A stretch of DNA of 12,060 bases from JAHEJB01 sp041748175 (GTDB lineage: Bacteria; Bacteroidota; Rhodothermia; Rhodothermales; Rubricoccaceae): assembly GCA_041748175.1 (NCBI GenBank), contig JBGTDU010000128.1, positions 1-12,060 on the forward strand, in the 5' to 3' direction. Both the position numbers and the translations under genes were made by a program. Below the pieces are notes generated by a model. It made no database searches, had not been told where the DNA came from, and worked only from the letters and a program-made list of their open reading frames with translations. Position 1 is the first letter of the stretch. The number at the start of each line of letters is the position of its first letter. This document shows positions 1-5,837 of the stretch, in pieces.

Positions 1-40
1 GCTTGCTCATCCGGGCCGCCGGTGATAGGTTCGTTTTCAT
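1..40 (-). CDS. N-terminal fragment of an unidentified leftward gene
   Basis: An ATG on the minus strand at 40-38 opens a frame (M-K-T-N-L-S-P-A-A-R-M-S-K) that runs off the left edge. A GAGG purine run lies about 9 bases upstream of the ATG. A perfect TAnnTTTG box lies about 40 bases upstream. Thirteen codons are too few to identify a family. The call rests on the start, the ribosome-binding sequence and the promoter agreeing with one another, not on protein similarity. Confidence 0.35.
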   Translation of the reverse strand, partial: MKTNLSPAARMSK

Positions 41-79
41 GGGTGTTGCCTCGTGTTGGGTGGTTTGTGGTTGATATTT

Positions 80-113
80 CAAACCTACCCTCCGCGAGGC
101 GGCACCCTCTCAA
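80..113 (-). promoter_or_regulatory. Bacteroidota-type promoter for the leftward gene at the window edge
   Basis: On the minus strand TTG (113-111) is followed after 23 bases by TAGGTTTG (87-80). This fits the known Bacteroidota -33/-7 pattern of TTG and TAnnTTTG. The predicted transcript would start near 73, leaving a leader of about 33 bases before the ATG at 40. The spacer contains a short palindrome, CCGC-GAG-GCGG (92-102), of unknown meaning. The rest of 114-216 holds no gene or strong structure that I can see. Confidence 0.45.
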
Positions 114-216
114 TTTTTACACACGCCCTGGGACATTACCAGCGGCGAAGCGCCAGCAACTGGAGTGCATTGTACCAGTCGGCAATGTAGAGAAACAAGA
201 GGAAAGCAGCAGTAAT

Positions 217-453
217 TTAAACGCTGTCCTGGAGGCCCGTTACCCCGTCGGCACGGGCGCAGTGGTCGCAGCAGTAGATCGTCGTGTCGGCTTCCAGCCC
301 GTGCCCTATCACTTTTACGCCGCAGTGTGCGCAGGCGGGCGCGAGTTGATGGATGGCGCATTCGAAGGAGTCAAACGTGTATGTTTTTCCTTCGTGCGTG
401 GTAACGGTGAAGGCGCGTTCGTATTCATTTCCGCAGGAATAGCAGGGGGTCAT
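217..453 (-). CDS. small zinc-binding (CxxC-rich) hypothetical protein
   Basis: A 78-residue soluble protein starting M-T-P-C-Y-S-C-G-N-E. It carries C4-x2-C7, C32-x2-H35, C41-x2-C44 and a C61/C62-H64-C65 cluster, enough ligands for two structural zinc sites. There is no signal peptide or membrane segment. The pattern resembles uncharacterised zinc-ribbon proteins found in many bacteria; I know no established function. I chose the ATG at 453 because the ligand pattern starts there. In-frame ATG (522) and TTG (525) codons would add a 23-24 residue tail without recognisable features. It is divergent from rsmB, with about 86 bases between the preferred starts. The Cys/His pattern in this frame makes it more likely real than the overlapping rightward frame. 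Whether it is zinc-bound is inference. Confidence 0.7.
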   Translation of the reverse strand: MTPCYSCGNEYERAFTVTTHEGKTYTFDSFECAIHQLAPACAHCGVKVIGHGLEADTTIYCCDHCARADGVTGLQDSV

Positions 454-539
454 GGTGGTACAGGTTGGGTTAGAGGGCGCATTCTGGAACAGCCCACCAG
501 GGCCAAAGTTCGTGGCATTCATCAACAGAGGTAGTCCCC

Positions 540-1868
540 ATCCAGGAATCCCCCCGCGCCATAGCCGTTCAGCACCTCATCCGCGTTGAGCGCGACGGCG
601 CGCACGTCGCGCGGTTGCACGCCGATTTCGAGGACGCCCGCGACACGCGCCTCGTCCTGGATTTCGTCGCGGGCGTCACTCGCCTCAGGCGGTGGTTCGA
701 TTTCCTGATCGCGCATTTCTACCACGGCGAAATCAGCGCGCTCGACGACTCCGTTCGGCAAGTGCTTCGGATTGGCCTCTACGAGTTGCTGGAGCGCGGA
801 ACACCGCCTCACGCCGCGGTCTCGGAAGCCGTAGCGACAGCGAAAGCGGTGCGCGGAAAAGGTGCGTCCGGGCTCGTGAATGCCGTGCTCCGTGCTACTG
901 TGCGCGCCATCGAAGCCGACGAATTGCCCGTGCCGGCGACGGGCAAACCGGCTCGCGACTTGTCGATTCAGTTCTCGCATCCCACGTGGCTGGTGCGCCG
1001 GTGGCTCGAACGGTTTGGGGAGGAGGAGACCATCGCGCTCCTCCAGTGCAACAACGCGCTTCCGTCGTACAGCTTGCGCATCAACCTCTTGAAGACAACG
1101 CCGGAGGAGTTCGGCAAGCGGTTGGATGACCTCGACGTGCCCTGGCGGCCCTCCGAGTATCTGGACGACTTCGTTGTAGTCGAACAGCTCCAACCCATTC
1201 TCCATGCCGGTTGGATGGATGAAGGTCTCTGTGCGGTTCAGGACGAGGCAGCCGGGCTGGTCGTTCGGGTTCTGGATCCCCAACCCGGCGAGTCCATCCT
1301 CGATGGGGCTGCTGCGCCGGGCGGGAAGGCCATCTACGCGGCCACATTGATGGAAAACCGTGGGCGGGTGGTCGCCGTTGATGTTCATGAAGCTCGGACT
1401 GGGCTCGTAGAGAAGGCCGCCGCCGCTCACAACCTTTCTATCGTCGAGCCTCACGCGGTTGACCTGCGCACCGCCAAATCCGACACGCGGTTCGACCGGG
1501 TTCTGCTGGACGCGCCATGTTCAGGTCTCGGGGTCCTTGGCAAACGCGCAGACCTGCGCTGGCAAGCGAGTTTGGAGAAGATCATCGAGCTAGCCCATTT
1601 GCAGGATGAACTCCTCGATGCGGGGGCGCGGCATGTCAGGCCGGGAGGGCTTCTCGTGTATTCCACTTGCACCACCGAACCGGAAGAAAACGCCGAGCGC
1701 GTTCAGGCTTTCTTGCGCCGCCATCTTAATTTTGTCGTGGAGCCAATCACCAGGGACCTCCCCGCTTCCATGACGACCGCTGAGGGGTTCTTTGCCGCGT
1801 TCCCGCATCTGCACGCAACGGACGGTGCCTTTGCCGCGCGGCTACGCAGGGCATTCCGAACTGAATAG
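540..1868 (+). CDS. rsmB: 16S rRNA (cytosine-967-C5)-methyltransferase RsmB
   Basis: RsmB methylates C967 of 16S rRNA with S-adenosylmethionine. The N-terminal part is a NusB-like RNA-binding domain. The C-terminal part is a Rossmann methyltransferase with A-A-A-P-G-G-K (usual CAAPGGK), the D-A-P-C motif and the catalytic S-T-C-T motif. Numbered from the TTG at 615 these are residues 232-238, 299-302 and 350-353. The end, D-G-A-F-A-A-R-L-R-R, is also typical. The first standard in-frame start is the TTG at 615 (417 aa), but the same frame upstream (558-614) reads R-A-I-A-V-Q-H-L-I-R-V-E-R-D-G-A, a good match to NusB helix 1. Back to 540 no ATG, GTG or TTG exists in frame. An ATC at 540 sits 8 bases after AGAGG (527-531) and gives 442 aa, close to the family norm. 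The start is therefore uncertain; the identity is not. Confidence 0.93.
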   Translation: MQESPRAIAVQHLIRVERDGAHVARLHADFEDARDTRLVLDFVAGVTRLRRWFDFLIAHFYHGEISALDDSVRQVLRIGLYELLERGTPPHAAVSEAVATAKAVRGKGASGLVNAVLRATVRAIEADELPVPATGKPARDLSIQFSHPTWLVRRWLERFGEEETIALLQCNNALPSYSLRINLLKTTPEEFGKRLDDLDVPWRPSEYLDDFVVVEQLQPILHAGWMDEGLCAVQDEAAGLVVRVLDPQPGESILDGAAAPGGKAIYAATLMENRGRVVAVDVHEARTGLVEKAAAAHNLSIVEPHAVDLRTAKSDTRFDRVLLDAPCSGLGVLGKRADLRWQASLEKIIELAHLQDELLDAGARHVRPGGLLVYSTCTTEPEENAERVQAFLRRHLNFVVEPITRDLPASMTTAEGFFAAFPHLHATDGAFAARLRRAFRTE

Positions 1869-2022
1869 TCTCACGTTCGATGCGTCGCACAACATGCTGA
1901 TTTTCCGCGCGGCGTTAGAAAAGCCTTGCTCTGAGGCTTCGATTTCACGATGTTGGAGTAGTCTTAAAGCAAGCGAAACCATATCGGCACAGGCTACTCC
2001 ACGTTCGTCTTCTCAGTTTTCC

Positions 2023-3153
2023 ATGCGAACCATGCTGCCGATCAGGATAATCTCAGGGCGACTTCTTGCCATCGCCATGCTTTCGACGACGCTCTGGTCG
2101 CATCAGGTCGCTGCCCAGGATGTCGTTAAGTACGGGGCCGACTTTCTCGCAGGCGGTGTAGGAGCGCGGGCGTTGGGTATGGGCGGTGCCTTCGTCGGAC
2201 ATGCTAACGATGTCACTTCGGGCTACTGGAACGTGGCGGGTTTGCAAGCACTCGACTATCCACAGGCGGCGTATATGCACGCCGAGCGCTTCGGCGGCAT
2301 CGTTTCCTTCGATTATGGTGCGGCGGCCTTCCCGCTGACAGCGCGTTCGACGGTCGGGATTTCGTTCTTCCGCAGCGGCGTAGATAACATCGCCAATACA
2401 TTGGCTGCGTTTAATCCGGATACAGGCCTTCCGCGCCCGAACCCGGAAAACTTCATCACGTTTTTCTCCGCAGCCGATTACGCCTTCTACGTCTCGTATG
2501 CGCGGAGCCTGCGCGAAAATTTGTCGGTTGGGGTTACAGGCAAGATCATCCGTCGTTCCATTGGCGACTTCGCGAGTGCGTGGGGGTATTCCTTCGATAT
2601 TGGCGCACAGTACAAAATTGGTCGCGTTCAACTTGGCCTGAATTTGCAGGACGCGACCAGCATGATCCAGTCCTGGTCGGTCAACCAGAGCCAGTTTGCC
2701 GATTTTGAGGAGACTTTCGGCGAAACCGCGCCGCAGGGCGGCACCGAAATGGTGCTCCCGGTTGCCCGTCTCGGCGCCGCGACCAGTATTCCGTTCACCG
2801 ATGATATTGGGTTCACCGTCGGCATGGATCTGGACCTGGCGTTCGACGGACAGCAGGCCTACGCATTTAATGCGGGTGAAATCTCGTTCCATCCTCGCCT
2901 CGGTGGCGAGGTGACGTACAAGGGCCTCGTTGCGGTACGAGGAGGGATTTCGAACGTCACAACGTCGGAGCGGTATGGCACCCAGCTCACACCAACGATT
3001 GGCGCTGGCCTCAACATCAGCCAGGTGTCGGTCGACTACGGTTTCGGCGACTTTGGTGGCCTCCAGAGCGAGCTTGGCTATTCCCACCGCGTTTCCGTAA
3101 AGCTCACGCTCGCCCAACCGCGGTTCCAGCGAGCGGAACCGGAGACGGACTGA
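2023..3153 (+). CDS. PorV/PorQ-family outer-membrane beta-barrel protein
   Basis: A 376-residue exported protein. Residues 1-31 form a signal peptide with likely cleavage V-A-A|Q-D. The mature start contains the family signature F-L-A-G-G-V-G-A-R-A-L-G-M-G-G-A-F-V (residues 41-58), then Y-W-N-V-A-G-L (68-74; usually W-N-P-A-G-L). The rest is alternating beta-strand sequence ending in a barrel-like strand. PorV shuttles T9SS cargo to the attachment complex, but the wider family includes paralogs of unknown role, so I do not assign porV. The frame is open from 1792, but the upstream part overlaps rsmB and lacks family features. The start was chosen at the ATG directly before the signal peptide; an ATG three codons on (2032) is equally possible. 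No clear Shine-Dalgarno is present. The T9SS-tailed gene at 7884-8816 could be a client. Confidence 0.82.
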   Translation: MRTMLPIRIISGRLLAIAMLSTTLWSHQVAAQDVVKYGADFLAGGVGARALGMGGAFVGHANDVTSGYWNVAGLQALDYPQAAYMHAERFGGIVSFDYGAAAFPLTARSTVGISFFRSGVDNIANTLAAFNPDTGLPRPNPENFITFFSAADYAFYVSYARSLRENLSVGVTGKIIRRSIGDFASAWGYSFDIGAQYKIGRVQLGLNLQDATSMIQSWSVNQSQFADFEETFGETAPQGGTEMVLPVARLGAATSIPFTDDIGFTVGMDLDLAFDGQQAYAFNAGEISFHPRLGGEVTYKGLVAVRGGISNVTTSERYGTQLTPTIGAGLNISQVSVDYGFGDFGGLQSELGYSHRVSVKLTLAQPRFQRAEPETD

Positions 3154-3187
3154 GCTACAAACTGGTCGGATTGGTGTCTTTCGAGCG

Positions 3188-3195
3188 TAGTTTTG
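3188..3195 (+). promoter_or_regulatory. TAnnTTTG -7 box upstream of the TonB-like gene
   Basis: TAGTTTTG is a perfect match to the Bacteroidota -7 consensus. It lies 61 bases before the ATG at 3257. A TTGG at 3171 is 14 bases from the box, shorter than the usual spacing of about 19-23, so the -33 element is doubtful. The 103-base gap after the PorV-family gene suggests the TonB-like gene has its own promoter. Confidence 0.4.
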
Positions 3196-3203
3196 GAAGG
3201 AAA

Positions 3204-3219
3204 GGCACGAAGTCGTGCC
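3204..3219 (+). other. perfect hairpin between the PorV-like and TonB-like genes
   Basis: GGCACGA-AG-TCGTGCC is a perfect 7-base inverted repeat, effectively a 6-bp GC-rich stem with an AAGT loop. It lies 50 bases after the PorV-like stop and just downstream of the predicted -7 box. It could be the PorV-like terminator (no U tract follows directly) or a 5'-end hairpin of the TonB-like message. The sequence cannot decide between these. Confidence 0.4.
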
Positions 3220-3256
3220 GAGATGTCGTTCCGTTTCCCCCCACGGAGAACATATC

Positions 3257-3985
3257 ATGGCAAAACGATTTCGCAGCGACGACGCGAAAGGGATGGGCGT
3301 AAGCCTTGGACTGCACGCGGCGCTGCTCCTCATCGCCGGAGCAATGATCATCGGGAGTAAGAACCCGGAGAATCCGGCCCACCTGATTGAAATCGAGTTC
3401 GGCGATCTGGCCTCCGAAGCGCGTCCCTCAGCGCCGTCGGAAACACCAGATCCGCGTCCGCCGCAGCCGCAGACCCGCCCCGAGCCGCCGCGCGCTCAAC
3501 AGCCCACACCAACGCCCGTTCGGACGCCGCAAACCCGGCTTCCTGCACAATCGGACCAGGCCATCGCGGCGGCTCCGCGACAACAGGATGCGCCTCCGCA
3601 ACCGCCTAGCCCGCCCACACCGGAGCGTAACACGGATGGTGGAGGCGGCTCGCCGACCGGAGAGCAGGGGAACGACTCGAATCAGGAGAACCGGTCGGGT
3701 CAGGGAAATACAGGCTCGTCGGGCGTGGCGATCGAAGGGCTTGGCAACCGTCGAGCCACCTGCCCTCGGCCTGCTTACCCCGGCGTGAATGGCGTGGTCA
3801 GCTACTTCGTAACCTTCACACCGGAGGGTCGCTATGTCAGTTCGCGACCACAACGCCGTGGCGGCGACGCTCGGATTGACCAGGCAGCCCAGGGCGTTCT
3901 TGGCGCTTGCCGAGCCCAGGAACTATCTTCGAATGCAGACCAGGTGAATCAGCAGGGGCTCGTAACCTTCCGATTTACGAACTGA
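3257..3985 (+). CDS. TonB-like energy transducer
   Basis: A 242-residue protein with the TonB layout. It has a short basic cytoplasmic start, one membrane anchor at about residues 14-33, a long Pro/Gln/Arg-rich spacer (about 54-130), a Gly/Asn-rich linker, and a C-terminal domain (about 165-242) with C-P-R-P-A-Y-P, G-V-V-S-Y-F-V-T-F-T-P-E-G-R and an end of V-T-F-R-F. This follows the 'YP...G.V...F.V...G' pattern of TonB C-terminal domains. Such proteins pass proton-motive energy from ExbBD to outer-membrane receptors; no exbB, exbD or receptor gene is in view, so the partner is unknown. The ATG at 3257 was chosen because GGAGAA (3245-3250) lies 6 bases upstream and the anchor follows at once. 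The C-terminal domain is somewhat divergent, so a non-TonB periplasm-spanning role remains possible. Confidence 0.75.
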   Translation: MAKRFRSDDAKGMGVSLGLHAALLLIAGAMIIGSKNPENPAHLIEIEFGDLASEARPSAPSETPDPRPPQPQTRPEPPRAQQPTPTPVRTPQTRLPAQSDQAIAAAPRQQDAPPQPPSPPTPERNTDGGGGSPTGEQGNDSNQENRSGQGNTGSSGVAIEGLGNRRATCPRPAYPGVNGVVSYFVTFTPEGRYVSSRPQRRGGDARIDQAAQGVLGACRAQELSSNADQVNQQGLVTFRFTN

Positions 3986-3987
3986 CA

Positions 3988-4018
3988 GGCTTCGAACGTC
4001 CAATCGACGCTCGAAGCC
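3988..4018 (+). terminator. hairpin terminator after the TonB-like gene
   Basis: Two bases after the TGA stop, GGCTTCGA (3988-3995) pairs perfectly with TCGAAGCC (4011-4018). An inner CGTC/GACG stem, separated by one A/C mismatch, closes a CAATC loop. No T tract follows, so it is not a classic intrinsic terminator, but the strength and position suggest 3'-end formation or protection. Confidence 0.55.
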
Positions 4019-4112
4019 GACGAATCTCCTGCTCTCCGGCGTCGAGAATCGCACGTGCAATCAGGCGCAACGGAGAACGCGCACCCCTGAAGCAAGGCAT
4101 ATTGGTGGATCC

Positions 4113-4143
4113 TTGCCGAACGCCTCCCGAATCAATACCTTTC
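4113..4143 (+). promoter_or_regulatory. possible promoter for the sugar transferase gene
   Basis: TTG (4113-4115), 20 bases, then TACCTTTC (4136-4143) matches the Bacteroidota TTG/TAnnTTTG pattern except for the final base. It lies 73 bases before the GTG start. The 230-base gap 3986-4215 otherwise holds only the hairpin after the TonB-like gene and no convincing ORF. Confidence 0.28.
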
Positions 4144-4215
4144 CGCTCGTTGCGCCAAAACCGCCCCGCCATACGCATCTCGCTACCGCCTCTCAAAAAA
4201 TTCTAGCACGCTTTC

Positions 4216-5706
4216 GTGTCTCGTCGAGCCGAACTGCTGGCATTGCTGGTAAGCGATGCATTGGCGCTGATCCTGGCCTATTTGGCTTTCTCCCTCGCGT
4301 GCCAGCGTTGGGGTTGGTTTGACTACAGCATTTTTCCGCAAGGATCTCTTGTCCTCACAGCAGCTCTGCTCTGTACGGGGTGGCTGGTTCTTTTTTTGTT
4401 TGCGGGGATGTACCAGGAGCGCTTCGCCGGCAGCCGCTTCGACGAGTTTGTTTCTCTGGTGAAAGTGGTCTCGGTCGGTGCCCTGTTGTTGTTCTTCAGC
4501 GTGTTCATCGACCGGTTGGAGACGGGCTCCGCACGACTAGGCATTGCGTTCTACTGGGGTGCACTCGTCGTTGCCGTTGCGGGAGGCCGGATGGGTGTTC
4601 GTGGGCTCCAGAAAGCCCTCATCTTGCGTGGTCAAGGGCTGCATCGGGCAATCGTGGTGGGGTGGAGCGAGCGCGTTGAAGAACTCTATAAGGAGGTCGC
4701 GAGATATCCGGCGGCCGGGCTTCAAATCGTTGGCGCGGTTCGCCTGCAAGACCCCACCCTGATTCGCGTTGGTGTTCCGGTCGAGGCTGATGGCGACGCC
4801 CCGCTGGATCGAGCCGTGTACGCTGAAGGCGATGCCCTCCCCATAGACGACGTCGAAGTGATTCCAGTTGGCAATGGTCTGTCCGCGCACAGCATCGCCG
4901 AGTTGCCGTGGCTTATCGATCGGCTCGACGTCCAGGATGTGCTCATCGCTCTGAGCCCAGGCGACCACGCCCATCTCGACGAGGTGCTCCGCGTGTGCGA
5001 TGGCCGTTCGGTGTCGCTCAAACTCGTCCCGGATTTCTACACGGCGATCGGCGGAATGGCCCGAACGGAACACATGTACGGCCTCCCGCTGATCGAGGTG
5101 TTTCCGGAGCCGATTCCGCCGTGGGAGAAAAGTTCGAAAAGGATCATTGATGTTTTCGCCAGTCTCACCGTTCTCGTCATTGGTTCGCCGCTGTGGCTGG
5201 CCGTTGCCGGGCTAATTCGACTCACGTCGCCGGGCTCGTCCATCTACCGACAAACGCGCGTCGGCCAGTTCGGCGAACCGTTCGCGATGTACAAATTCCG
5301 CACGATGTGCGAGAACGCGGAGGAGGAAACCGGTCCGGTTTGGGCCCAGAAGGGTGATGCCCGCGCAACGCCTCTCGGACGGTTGCTTCGCCGGATTCGC
5401 ATTGACGAGATTCCGCAATTGTGGAACGTCGTAAAGGGCGAGATGAGCCTCGTCGGTCCCCGCCCGGAACGCCCGTTTTTCGTCGAACAGCACGTTGGCG
5501 CCATCCCACTCTATAGTCGGCGACACCGCGTAAAGCCGGGCATTACGGGCCTGGCGCAGGTAAAATGGCGCTACGACAACGACCTCGACGATGTTCGGCA
5601 GAAGCTCAAGTACGACCTGTTCTACATCGAGAACATGAGCCTTCGGATGGACGCCAAAATCCTGCTGCAAACCACGCGGACAGCGGCCAGCGGCGGCGGC
5701 CACTAA
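4216..5706 (+). CDS. polyprenyl-phosphate sugar-1-phosphate transferase (WcaJ/WbaP-like)
   Basis: A 496-residue membrane enzyme that moves a sugar-1-phosphate from a nucleotide sugar to undecaprenyl phosphate, the first step of exopolysaccharide, capsule or O-antigen repeat synthesis. The N-terminus has four membrane segments (about 5-28, 43-66, 78-100, 108-127). A Rossmann-like domain (R-A-I-V-V-G-W, 144-150, to about 275) follows, then P-L-I-E-V-F-P-E-P-I (291-300). The catalytic sugar transferase domain begins at K-R-I-I-D-V (308-313). It shows a reentrant hydrophobic helix, K-F-R-T-M (360-364), D-E-I-P-Q-L-W-N-V (397-405) and G-P-R-P-E-R-P (414-420). Length is normal for the family. The GTG start is forced: an in-frame TAG (4204) lies just upstream and no ATG gives a full first helix. 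No Shine-Dalgarno is visible, only an A-rich leader. No glycosyltransferase neighbours, so the sugar cannot be inferred. Confidence 0.92.
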   Translation: MSRRAELLALLVSDALALILAYLAFSLACQRWGWFDYSIFPQGSLVLTAALLCTGWLVLFLFAGMYQERFAGSRFDEFVSLVKVVSVGALLLFFSVFIDRLETGSARLGIAFYWGALVVAVAGGRMGVRGLQKALILRGQGLHRAIVVGWSERVEELYKEVARYPAAGLQIVGAVRLQDPTLIRVGVPVEADGDAPLDRAVYAEGDALPIDDVEVIPVGNGLSAHSIAELPWLIDRLDVQDVLIALSPGDHAHLDEVLRVCDGRSVSLKLVPDFYTAIGGMARTEHMYGLPLIEVFPEPIPPWEKSSKRIIDVFASLTVLVIGSPLWLAVAGLIRLTSPGSSIYRQTRVGQFGEPFAMYKFRTMCENAEEETGPVWAQKGDARATPLGRLLRRIRIDEIPQLWNVVKGEMSLVGPRPERPFFVEQHVGAIPLYSRRHRVKPGITGLAQVKWRYDNDLDDVRQKLKYDLFYIENMSLRMDAKILLQTTRTAASGGGH

Positions 5707-5837
5707 AACGGCGTCGGCAGGTTTTCGGCGGCAGGCGACATCCACGAAATGAGGAAGTGAAGGCCGAGCACCGAATACGCAGGACTGAAATCCGGTCGCC
5801 GAGGAACGGCGGAAACGGTAACTTGGGAGTCTTCCAA

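Noticed and set aside
22..534. Rightward open frame of about 170 codons over the zinc-ligand protein
   Set aside because: No recognisable domain; the opposite strand shows an organised Cys/His pattern and the frame begins without a ribosome-binding sequence.
522..1454. Long leftward open frame (about 310 codons) opposite rsmB
   Set aside because: Its translation has no recognisable domain, and rsmB on the other strand carries clear catalytic motifs. It is a shadow of GC-rich coding.
1921..1939. AAGCC / GGCTT inverted repeat after rsmB as a terminator
   Set aside because: Only 5 bp with a 9-base loop and no T tract; likely chance.
1869..2022. Promoter for the PorV-like gene
   Set aside because: I searched for TAnnTTTG and for -35/-10 pairs and saw no convincing match; nothing else is evident in this gap.
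2053..3351. Leftward open frame of about 432 codons opposite the PorV-like gene
   Set aside because: No domain or signal; the rightward frame has a signal peptide and the PorV-family signature.
5707..5837. Possible thiamine riboswitch before the thiamine-dependent E1 gene
   Set aside because: No conserved TPP-aptamer core (CUGAGA / ACCUGAU-like) and no strong hairpin in this 131-base gap; only a Shine-Dalgarno GGGAG is clear.
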